5,817 nucleotides of DNA, taken from NCBI GenBank assembly GCA_017560705.1, contig JAFZEK010000063.1:1-5817 (forward strand). Direction: 5' to 3'. Shown in pieces: positions 1-5,800 of the stretch (positions within the stretch are counted from its first letter, which is position 1; every line of letters starts with the position of its first letter). The notes under the pieces are model-generated. The model made no database searches, was not told the DNA's origin, and saw only the letters and a program-made list of their open reading frames with translations. Source of the DNA: Bacteroidales bacterium. GTDB taxonomy: Bacteria; Bacteroidota; Bacteroidia; Bacteroidales; P3. The translations under genes and the position numbers were made by a program.

Positions 1-86
1 AAAAGTTCTTTTATTTCATAATAACATTTCTTAGAACGTGGAATTTTTAGAAGTTGCCTCTATACAATACTGTATAAGTCTATTAT
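1..86 (-). other. Downstream flank of the glycosyltransferase gene, no terminator
   Basis: These 86 bases after the glycosyltransferase stop hold no gene start that stays open to the left edge; both ATGs on the minus strand are closed within four codons. The only dyad is TATACA (61-66) / TGTATA (71-76), AT-rich and without a T-run, so not a convincing terminator. The operon probably reads on to further genes. Confidence 0.5.
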
Positions 87-1028
87 CTATTTATCAAAGT
101 TTATTCTTTCTTTTTCTATCACAAGAGGGCGTTTCCTTATCTGGGTGTGTATAGCACCTATGTATTCGCCTATGATACCAATGAAGAACAGCTGTACGGA
201 GCTAAAGAAAAACAATCCTATAACCAATGGAGCTGTACCCACAATAAAACTATCCCAATATACTAGCTTATATATAAAATAGATAACAGCAACTATCAAG
301 CTAAGTATGGCTACCCCAAAACCGATGAAGCTAGCTAATCGTAAAGGCAACTTACTATGATTTACAAAGCCCAACATTGCTATGTCGTACAATGTATAGA
401 AATTATTTTTCGTTTTACCCTTTTCGCGTTTTGGCTGTACATATTCAAGCTCATAGCGATCGAAACCTAGTTCAGCTATTATACCTCTGAAATATGGATA
501 AGGATCGTTAATCTCGGTTCTCAACACATCGATGAACTTTTTATCATATAGTCCAAACCCTGTAAAGTTCTTTATCTGTTCGGTTTCAGAGAACTTTGCA
601 AGGGTGTTATAGAATATTTTTCTACACATAAACATTAGGGGATTCTCCTTGCTTTTGTTCTTTACGCAAGTTACTATCTTGTAGCCTTCCTCCCACTTCT
701 TCAACATTTCAGGCAACAATTCCGGAGGGTCTTGCAAATCCGACACCATGGATACTACACAGTCGCCATAAGCTTGCAACATACCATAGTACGGAGAACG
801 TATATGTCCAAAATTACGAGCATTAAGTATTATTTTTACATTCTTATCCTCTTTAGCACAGCGTTTCAATATCTCTACTGTTCGATCGGTAGAACAATTG
901 TCTATAAAAATATGCTCATAATCATACTGAGGCATATTAGCAAATTGCTCTCTTACCAATCGGATAAGTTTTTCTACATTGTCTTCTTCGTTATAACACG
1001 GTGTTACTACACTAATAAGCTTTTTCAT
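87..1028 (-). CDS. Family 2 glycosyltransferase, polyprenyl-phosphate type with two C-terminal membrane helices
   Basis: Predicted to transfer a sugar from a nucleotide donor at the inner face of the cytoplasmic membrane. The GT-A domain covers about residues 1-200. The N-terminal strand ISVVTPCYNEEDNVE holds the nucleotide-binding start of GT2 enzymes, FIDNCSTDRT follows at 41-50, and DLQDPPE at 97-103 is the metal-binding region typical of the DPM1/GtrB/ArnC branch. A basic stretch, PKREKGKTKNN (199-209), precedes two hydrophobic helices at about 231-254 and 264-291, and the tail is short and basic. The 313-aa length fits that branch. The start codon overlaps the stop of the upstream SDR gene as ATGA, suggesting translational coupling. 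Family membership is clear. The donor and acceptor are inferred: undecaprenyl phosphate is likely from the DPM1-like architecture, but direct transfer to a glycan is possible. Confidence 0.93.
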   Translation of the reverse strand: MKKLISVVTPCYNEEDNVEKLIRLVREQFANMPQYDYEHIFIDNCSTDRTVEILKRCAKEDKNVKIILNARNFGHIRSPYYGMLQAYGDCVVSMVSDLQDPPELLPEMLKKWEEGYKIVTCVKNKSKENPLMFMCRKIFYNTLAKFSETEQIKNFTGFGLYDKKFIDVLRTEINDPYPYFRGIIAELGFDRYELEYVQPKREKGKTKNNFYTLYDIAMLGFVNHSKLPLRLASFIGFGVAILSLIVAVIYFIYKLVYWDSFIVGTAPLVIGLFFFSSVQLFFIGIIGEYIGAIHTQIRKRPLVIEKERINFDK

Positions 1029-1945
1029 AATAGTTTATTTTTCCACCAATTAATAGTTTCCAATATACCCTCATCAAAACTATAGTCAGGCTCAAAGCCT
1101 ACATCCTTCTTTAAGTCTGTAATGTCGGCACAAAGCATCATCACTTGGTTAGGAGCATACGGAACATTTCCTATACCCACTTTTGCCGAGGGATTTATAA
1201 TATTCTTTATTGTTTCTACATATTGTTTTAGCTCTTCGGCTTTGCCACTACCTAGGCAATACACTCCATCGTGTTTACCATTCAATGCTATGAGATATAA
1301 AGCCTTGGCCGCATCCTTACAGTATAGATAATCCCATTTTTGTTCACATGGCGTAAACGATGTTTCTTCCCCTTTCAGCATCTTCCTTATGGCATAACTT
1401 ACCAATGTATTTTCGCCATCATTAGGTCCATAAATACTAAGTATGCGAGCCGAGCAATGTTTGATATTTAATCTATTGCACAACAATCGGCTCATGCTTT
1501 CAGCACATAGCTTACCTACTCCGTAGGCAGTTTCAGGCTTGGATGGTAAATTACCGTCTAACAATCCACTTACCCTGCCAAACTGAGCTTGAGAACCGGC
1601 AAAAACAAACGATGTACAATTCAACCTTTGAGCCAAACCTACAGCATCCAATGTATACTTTACATTCTTATTTTGAAGATAGAAATTATTTCGGTCTTCG
1701 CCTGTTGTACCTTCCCAACCTAGATGGAAAAAAGCATCCACAGCGTGCAATCCATCAGGATTAAAGCTATCTAAATTATCCAAATCGCACTCCAAAACCT
1801 TAAGTAATGGATGCCTAGGCAACATATTTATCCTCTTCGAATTTGGCCTAGTAACCACATACACCTCTACATTCTCTTTTATCAAATGCTCCGCAAGCGA
1901 GCATCCTATCATTCCCGTTCCGCCTGTTATTATTGCCGATTTCAT
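1025..1945 (-). CDS. NAD(P)-dependent sugar-nucleotide epimerase/dehydratase/reductase (extended SDR)
   Basis: A 306-aa extended short-chain dehydrogenase acting on a nucleotide sugar. The Rossmann motif TGGTGMIG is at residues 7-14, FHLGWEG at 73-79, the catalytic serine region AGSQAQ at 116-121, and the YxxxK pair at Y141 and K145. WDYLYCKDAAKAL lies at 204-216 and the C-terminal GFEPDYSFDEGI region is typical of sugar epimerases. I chose the ATG at 1945 because it puts the first beta strand directly at the N terminus, as usual in the family. An in-frame ATG at 1987 would add 14 residues and overlap the transketolase gene by 17 nt. With the chosen start the gap is 25 nt and contains AAGGA, though rather far from the ATG. 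In this neighbourhood it may be a C4 or side-chain keto reductase, comparable in role to YerF or the abequose/paratose synthases. Sequence alone cannot separate reductase from epimerase. Confidence 0.9.
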   Translation of the reverse strand: MKSAIITGGTGMIGCSLAEHLIKENVEVYVVTRPNSKRINMLPRHPLLKVLECDLDNLDSFNPDGLHAVDAFFHLGWEGTTGEDRNNFYLQNKNVKYTLDAVGLAQRLNCTSFVFAGSQAQFGRVSGLLDGNLPSKPETAYGVGKLCAESMSRLLCNRLNIKHCSARILSIYGPNDGENTLVSYAIRKMLKGEETSFTPCEQKWDYLYCKDAAKALYLIALNGKHDGVYCLGSGKAEELKQYVETIKNIINPSAKVGIGNVPYAPNQVMMLCADITDLKKDVGFEPDYSFDEGILETINWWKNKLL

Positions 1946-1970
1946 ATTATCGTTATCTTTAAATCCTTGA

Positions 1971-2897
1971 TTATAAATTGGTATCAAACATCTCTTCGGT
2001 AAGCATCAGATTGGCATTGTTTCGTAAATACGACTGCGAACCAGACAAATGATAGAAACAATCATCTATTGCAACTCTCTTTATCTTTGGAAAACAAGAC
2101 AATTCACCATTAGCATACATATCGCTAACCAGCTCTACCACTGCCGAGCCAAGCCCACATGCTTTTTGATGTTCTTCCAATACTATTATATTATTATACG
2201 TCTCTGCCAAATGCTTTATATGCTCTCTATTTATCGGTTTTACGAATGGAACACTATAAAGACTTGCATCTATAGATTTTTCTTTAAGAAATTCACTAGC
2301 ATAGTGGAGTATAGACCCCGTAGCCACAACTGCCGGCACAGCAGCATTTCCTTTTCTTACCTCTAATATATCACCCATTTTCAAAGAAGCAGGTTCAGCA
2401 CAGTGCACTTGTTTTTCGCCAGCTTTGCCTAAGCGTAAATACATAGGCCCATTATAGTTAGCAGATATAGAAGTTATCATTTTAGCTTCCAAAGGGCAAC
2501 CAGGCGAAGCCACAACCATATCAGGAATGGCTCGTAACATACCCATTTCCTCCGTTGCGTGGTGAGATGCTCCTAAGCTACCATAGGCATATCCGGCACC
2601 TACAGCCACAATTTTCACACTAAGATTGTGGTAACAAACATCGTAGCGTATTTGTTCCATGCAACGTAGAGTAGGAAAATTGGCAATGGAATAAACGTAC
2701 ACATTATATCCTTCTTTTGCCAATCCAGCAGCTACACCTATCATATTTTGCTCAGCAATACCTATATTCAAAAACCTATCGGGAAAGCGACGTGCAAACT
2801 CTTCTACCACATTAAACCCCAAATCGCCTATTATCAAAAATATATTGGGATGCTTTTCAGCTTCTTCTATTAGTTGATTTACAAATGCTGTTCTCAT
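1971..2897 (-). CDS. Transketolase-like enzyme, C-terminal subunit (Pyr domain plus C-terminal domain)
   Basis: Second half of a split thiamine-diphosphate enzyme, 308 aa. The pyrimidine-binding domain covers about residues 1-165. The catalytic glutamate that activates the cofactor is E49 in NIGIAEQNM (44-52). CMEQIRYDVCYHNLSVKIV (79-97), the histidine pair in GASHHATEE (109-117), RAIPDM (122-127) and YLRLGK (153-158) all match transketolase/DXS-type Pyr domains. The C-terminal domain (about 185-308) contains the usual ATGS and VLEEH stretches. Two regions are atypical: GDLGFNVVEEF (24-34), where classical enzymes carry Ser/Thr residues that contact the substrate phosphate, and FYHLSGSQSYLR (281-292) in the tail. 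The start overlaps the stop of the N-terminal subunit gene as ATGA, which suits a 1:1 complex. The family is certain; the substrate is unknown and is inferred to be a CDP-sugar. Confidence 0.93.
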   Translation of the reverse strand: MRTAFVNQLIEEAEKHPNIFLIIGDLGFNVVEEFARRFPDRFLNIGIAEQNMIGVAAGLAKEGYNVYVYSIANFPTLRCMEQIRYDVCYHNLSVKIVAVGAGYAYGSLGASHHATEEMGMLRAIPDMVVASPGCPLEAKMITSISANYNGPMYLRLGKAGEKQVHCAEPASLKMGDILEVRKGNAAVPAVVATGSILHYASEFLKEKSIDASLYSVPFVKPINREHIKHLAETYNNIIVLEEHQKACGLGSAVVELVSDMYANGELSCFPKIKRVAIDDCFYHLSGSQSYLRNNANLMLTEEMFDTNL

Positions 2898-3700
2898 TTT
2901 TCCAATTCTTTAAGTGCTTTATTGTATTCTTCTTCGTTAGGCGAACGATAGTGCCACAAGAGTTCATCTTCCATATATGACACCCCTTTACCCTTTATGG
3001 TGTTAGCCACTATTGCAGTAGGTTTATCTGTTGTTTGTCGAGCTTTAAGAAAAGCTTCTTTTATTTCGTCGTGGTTATGACCATCTATTTCTATACAGTT
3101 CCACCCAAAGGCTTCTAACTTTTCCTTTAACGGATACAAAGGCAACACATCATCCGTGCGTCCGTATCCTTGCAGTTTATTGTAATCTATAATAAGACAC
3201 AGATTATTCATTTTAAGCTTAGTAGCTAGCAATATAGCTTCCCAGTTGCTACCTTCATTCATCTCGCCATCGCCTACTAATACGTATGTTCTATAGTCCT
3301 TGCGAGCAGTCTTAGCAGCAAGAGCCACCCCGGTAGCAAAAGGCAATCCATGACCCAAACTACCCGAAGACACCTCCACTCCAGGAATGTGATGAGATAT
3401 GTGAGAAAGGAACGAACTTCCTTCTTTGCCATAATCTAGCAAATCCGAAAGAGGATAAAAATCCGAAAGAGCCAAAGTGGAATACAATGCCACACACGAA
3501 TGACCCTTGCTAAGAATAAAACGGTCTCTCTCGTCCCAAGATGGATTATTCGGCTGATATTTAAGCTCCGAAGAATAAAGAACAGCCAAAATATCGGCCA
3601 TAGACAAAGCACCTCCAATATGAGAAGCACCGGCCCTATACACCATTCCCAACGATTGCTTGCGTATTTCGTTGGCCAAGATTATGCTATCTTTTATCAT
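2894..3700 (-). CDS. Transketolase-like enzyme, N-terminal subunit (PP domain)
   Basis: First half of the split enzyme, 268 aa, binding the diphosphate and Mg2+ of thiamine diphosphate. Visible motifs in order are GASHIGGALSMADI (24-37) with the conserved active-site His, SKGHS (64-68), GVEVSSGSLGHGLPFATG (107-124), and the ThDP motif GDG (143-145) followed by NEGSNWEA and closed by DYN at N174. Near the end are NTIKGKGVS (233-241) and WHYRSPNEEE (249-258), where ordinary transketolases usually read WHGKAPN. The ATG at 3700 is chosen because family homology begins there and it lies 5 nt after the rfbH stop. An in-frame ATG at 3793 would add 31 residues that merely read through the 3' end of rfbH in another frame. 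No Shine-Dalgarno sequence is present, as usual for the phylum. It must pair with the next gene product to be active. Confidence 0.93.
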   Translation of the reverse strand: MIKDSIILANEIRKQSLGMVYRAGASHIGGALSMADILAVLYSSELKYQPNNPSWDERDRFILSKGHSCVALYSTLALSDFYPLSDLLDYGKEGSSFLSHISHHIPGVEVSSGSLGHGLPFATGVALAAKTARKDYRTYVLVGDGEMNEGSNWEAILLATKLKMNNLCLIIDYNKLQGYGRTDDVLPLYPLKEKLEAFGWNCIEIDGHNHDEIKEAFLKARQTTDKPTAIVANTIKGKGVSYMEDELLWHYRSPNEEEYNKALKELEK

Positions 3701-3705
3701 ATATA

Positions 3706-5037
3706 TTAAGCATGTTGTGTTACAAATTCTCTTATAGTTTTCACCATAGCATCCAGCATAGCCCTTGTCATTCCGGGATACACGCCAATCCAAAAACTAT
3801 TGTTCATTATATTGTCGGTGTTTTCCAACGAACCAACCACTCTAAAACCTTCTCCCGAAGCACGCATTTCATCAAAACAAGGATGCTTCAAAATATTTCC
3901 AGAGAACAACAAGCGTGTTTGAATATTCTTACTTTCAATGTATTTCACTAAGTCCACACGAGAGAAAGGAGCATCTGCCTTAAGAGTAAGAAGAAAACCG
4001 AACCACGATGGTTTGGAGTTTTCCGCAGCCTGAGGAAGATAGAAATATTTATCAAGTTCGGCCAATTGCTCTCTCAAGTATGCCCAATTTTCGCGTCTTA
4101 TTCTTGTAAATTCAGGAAGCTTTTCCATCTGAGCACAACCTATTGCAGCTTGCATATCAGTCACCTTCAAGTTATATCCGAAATGAGAATACACATATTT
4201 ATGGTCGTAGCCTAAAGGTAATTCACCAAACTGCATAGTGTAGCGGTGTTTGCAAGTATCGTCTTTTCCCGAAGCACAATAACAATCACGCCCCCAATCT
4301 CTAAAGCTTGCCACAATGCGTTTCAGCAATCCATTATTAGTATACACTGCACCGCCTTCGCCCATCGTAATATGGTGAGGAGGATAGAACGACGAAGTTC
4401 CAATATCGCCAACCGTACCAGTTTGTTTCCATTCGTTGTCAATAAAATATTCACTACCCAATGCGTCGCAGTTATCTTCCACGAGCCACAAGTTGTGTTT
4501 ATTACAAAACTCTCTTACCTCTTGCAAGTTAAAAGGATTTCCCAAAGTGTGGGCAATCATCACCGCTTTGGTTTTTGGAGAAAGAGCTTCCTCCAATTTA
4601 GTACAATCTATATTATATTGAGGAATAGTCACATCCACAAACACCGGAACAGCACCGTACTGTATCATAGGCGAAATAGTGGTAGGAAAACCCGCAGCCA
4701 CAGTTATCACCTCATCGCCACGACGAATAGCACGTTCTTTCAACAACGGCGAAGTAAGAGCCATAAAGGCTAAAAGGTTGGCACTACTACCACTATTCAC
4801 TAGCAAACAGTGCTTAACACCCATAAGTTTGGCAAATTCTGCTTCAAATTTATCAGCATATCGTCCTGAAGTTAGCCAAAAATCCAACGCAGAATCCACA
4901 AGATTCACCATCTCTTTTTCGTCAAACTTACGACCACCATAACCTATTCTGTCGCCATCCTTATAATCTGGCTTTGCCGAAAATGTCTCTGTATAGTATT
5001 CTCTTACAAGATTTAATATTTCTTCTCGTTTACTCAT
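3706..5037 (-). CDS. rfbH: CDP-4-keto-6-deoxyglucose 3-dehydrase (E1, RfbH/DdhC)
   Basis: A PMP/PLP enzyme of the DegT/DnrJ/EryC1/StrS fold that, with a reductase partner (E3/DdhD), removes the C3 hydroxyl of CDP-4-keto-6-deoxyglucose to give the 3,6-dideoxy sugar. At 443 aa it is close to the known E1 enzymes. The cofactor aspartate is D188 in VEDNCDALG. The position where aminotransferases have the Schiff-base lysine is a histidine, H221 in SSFYPPHHITMGEGG, the diagnostic change for E1-type dehydrases. C252, C254 and C262 (C-X-C-X7-C) match the iron-sulfur ligand pattern of E1, which separates it from the cluster-free relative ColD; the fourth ligand is probably C190. An in-frame TAA just upstream leaves the ATG at 5037 as the start. 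It is the first well-supported gene of the operon, behind a good Bacteroidetes promoter. No rfbF, rfbG or ddhD is in the window. Confidence 0.95.
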   Translation of the reverse strand: MSKREEILNLVREYYTETFSAKPDYKDGDRIGYGGRKFDEKEMVNLVDSALDFWLTSGRYADKFEAEFAKLMGVKHCLLVNSGSSANLLAFMALTSPLLKERAIRRGDEVITVAAGFPTTISPMIQYGAVPVFVDVTIPQYNIDCTKLEEALSPKTKAVMIAHTLGNPFNLQEVREFCNKHNLWLVEDNCDALGSEYFIDNEWKQTGTVGDIGTSSFYPPHHITMGEGGAVYTNNGLLKRIVASFRDWGRDCYCASGKDDTCKHRYTMQFGELPLGYDHKYVYSHFGYNLKVTDMQAAIGCAQMEKLPEFTRIRRENWAYLREQLAELDKYFYLPQAAENSKPSWFGFLLTLKADAPFSRVDLVKYIESKNIQTRLLFSGNILKHPCFDEMRASGEGFRVVGSLENTDNIMNNSFWIGVYPGMTRAMLDAMVKTIREFVTQHA

Positions 5038-5111
5038 CGTTCTATATCTTTCTTTGTTTGTTTAGCTTCTACGCTTATGCTGTAAAAGTTCTTTAATCTG
5101 TATATCTTCAT
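5034..5111 (-). CDS. Possible 25-codon leader ORF coupled to rfbH
   Basis: Within the predicted rfbH leader, an ATG at 5109-5111 opens a 25-codon frame rich in Lys, Ile and Tyr. Its TGA (5034-5036) overlaps the rfbH ATG as ATGA, the same junction seen twice further along the operon. It could load ribosomes onto rfbH or act as a leader peptide. A competing ATG four bases upstream opens a 17-codon frame, MYEDIQIKELLQHKRRS, ending at 5062. No homology is recognised, and an open frame of this length is not rare in AT-rich DNA, so the ATGA overlap is the main support. Confidence 0.3.
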   Translation of the reverse strand: MKIYRLKNFYSISVEAKQTKKDIER

Positions 5112-5146
5112 ACATTGTACCTCTGGGCTTACTATCTAAAACCCAC

Positions 5147-5161
5147 GCACAAAAACTGTGC
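5147..5161. promoter_or_regulatory. Short inverted repeat over the predicted transcription start
   Basis: GCACA (5147-5151) and TGTGC (5157-5161) form a perfect 5-bp dyad around a 5-bp centre. The dyad abuts the -7 box and spans the expected start of the operon transcript near 5154. The position would suit an operator, but the arms are short and could arise by chance. Confidence 0.25.
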
Positions 5162-5191
5162 AAAGTTACGACTTTTTTCGTAATAATCAAA
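5161..5191 (-). promoter_or_regulatory. Bacteroidetes-type promoter of the rfbH operon
   Basis: On the minus strand, TTTG (5188-5191) is followed after exactly 19 bp by TAACTTTG (5161-5168). This matches the phylum consensus TTTG-N19 to 21-TAnnTTTG used by the primary sigma factor. Transcription should start near 5154, giving a leader of about 117 nt before the rfbH ATG. No other such pair was noticed between it and rfbH. Confidence 0.75.
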
Positions 5192-5219
5192 GGAAAAAAG
5201 CAAGGCAATTTTCTAAAAG

Positions 5220-5300
5220 TGATTTGCAGAATTTTACTAGAGAGAAATACTCTTTCTCATGGCAACTTATAAAGAATGCCTTAGACCTGATTTGCAGAAT
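5220..5300. repeat. 13-bp perfect direct repeat pair
   Basis: TGATTTGCAGAAT occurs at 5220-5232 and again at 5288-5300, 68 bp apart from start to start. The flanking bases differ. It lies just upstream of the operon promoter, so it could be a paired protein-binding site or an internal feature of a repeat element. No protein is known to me for this motif. Confidence 0.5.
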
Positions 5301-5374
5301 ACCGACTTCGTCAAAGTAAAACATTTCAGAACGCGAAAACTTTCAGCAGCCAGCTTAACACTAATGCTAAAAGT

Positions 5375-5587
5375 TCAATATATTAACGCTCTCCCATTTA
5401 ACACGAAAAACAGCGTATTTTTCCATTTTCCAAAACCAACATGCGTATATTGCAAGCAGAAAGAGCTATCATCACAATCTATTTTCTTCAAAATCTCTAA
5501 AAAATGCTTAGACCACCCAACTCCGACACTCTCCCGATGAAAATATAGCACTTTCACCTTAAAAAAACCATATTTAGGAAATTCCAT
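5375..5587 (-). CDS. Hypothetical 70-aa ORF
   Basis: An unrecognised 70-aa frame rich in Phe, Lys and Gly, starting MEFPKYGFFKVKVLYF, with no signal peptide, membrane helix or known motif. In its favour, a strong purine-rich GAGGAGG (5599-5605) sits 11 nt before the ATG, an in-frame TAG closes the frame upstream, and the codon choice looks ordinary. Against it, it overlaps a longer frame on the other strand, has no clear promoter pair, and lies in a stretch that may be a repeat. Real small gene or chance frame cannot be decided here. Confidence 0.3.
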   Translation of the reverse strand: MEFPKYGFFKVKVLYFHRESVGVGWSKHFLEILKKIDCDDSSFCLQYTHVGFGKWKNTLFFVLNGRALIY

Positions 5588-5690
5588 TCTCTTCCACCCC
5601 TCCTCTTTTAACGTTGTCTATTTCCTTTTAACAACACAAGTCTTGACGTATCAAATACCATACAACGAATAATCGCACATTATTTTACTA

Positions 5691-5698
5691 CAAATATA
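5691..5698 (-). promoter_or_regulatory. Isolated -7-like box (TATATTTG)
   Basis: TATATTTG on the minus strand fits TAnnTTTG, but no TTTG lies 19-21 bp upstream, where the terminator hairpin sits instead. It would point at the 70-aa frame. It is weak support for a promoter. Confidence 0.2.
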
Positions 5699-5707
5699 AG
5701 CACAAAA

Positions 5708-5731
5708 AAAGGGCGAATGTATTCGCCCTTT
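5708..5731 (-). terminator. Intrinsic terminator, minus strand
   Basis: AAAGGGCGAAT (5708-5718) and ATTCGCCCTTT (5721-5731) form an 11-bp perfect stem with a GC-rich core; in practice the loop is about four bases. Read on the minus strand, the stem is followed by further T residues, making an uninterrupted run of seven Ts including the stem end, before GTG. On the plus strand the tail is much weaker. It therefore ends a transcript arriving from beyond the right edge and insulates the rfbH operon from it. Confidence 0.85.
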
Positions 5732-5763
5732 CCAAGTACAAAAAATATAAATTATAAATCAAC

Positions 5764-5800
5764 TAATATTTACCAAGTAAATCTTTCCAAGTAAATATTA
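5764..5800. repeat. 10-bp inverted repeat with nested direct repeat
   Basis: TAATATTTAC (5764-5773) and GTAAATATTA (5791-5800) are perfect reverse complements separated by 17 bp. Within them CCAAGTAAAT occurs twice (5773-5782 and 5787-5796), 14 bp apart. The arms are AT-rich, so a hairpin would be weak. Confidence 0.4.

Larger units (their letters stand above)
5200..5700. other. Long, largely non-coding upstream stretch, possible dispersed repeat
   Basis: About 500 bp between the operon promoter and the terminator at 5708-5731 lack any recognised gene. The stretch carries a 13-bp direct repeat, open frames on both strands without known domains (a 93-codon one at 5259-5540 on plus and a 70-codon one at 5375-5587 on minus), and a -7-like box near its right end. 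The text reminds me of short hypothetical ORFs that recur between genes in Prevotella-like genomes, which would make it a dispersed repeat. That is an unverified impression. No terminal inverted repeats or transposase were found. Confidence 0.35.

Noticed and set aside
61..76. TATACA-N4-TGTATA dyad as operon terminator
   Set aside because: AT-only 6-bp arms with no T-run on the minus strand.
732..2366. Several plus-strand frames of 60-120 codons over the glycosyltransferase, SDR and transketolase genes
   Set aside because: All are antisense to strongly supported genes and lack any recognisable motif.
3701..3793. N-terminal extension of the transketolase N subunit from the ATG at 3793
   Set aside because: The 31 extra residues overlap the rfbH coding end in another frame and lie outside the conserved fold; the ATG at 3700 fits the family.
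4246..4773. 175-codon plus-strand frame inside rfbH
   Set aside because: It lies fully antisense to rfbH, has no family motifs, and its length reflects codon bias of the real gene.
5242..5258. GAGAAA-N5-TTTCTC inverted repeat
   Set aside because: Short low-complexity arms, no T-run and no nearby gene end; likely chance.
5259..5540. 93-codon plus-strand frame starting MATYKECLRPDL
   Set aside because: No promoter pair, no recognisable domain, and overlap with the minus-strand frame that has the better ribosome binding site. It is described as part of the possible repeat instead of as a gene.
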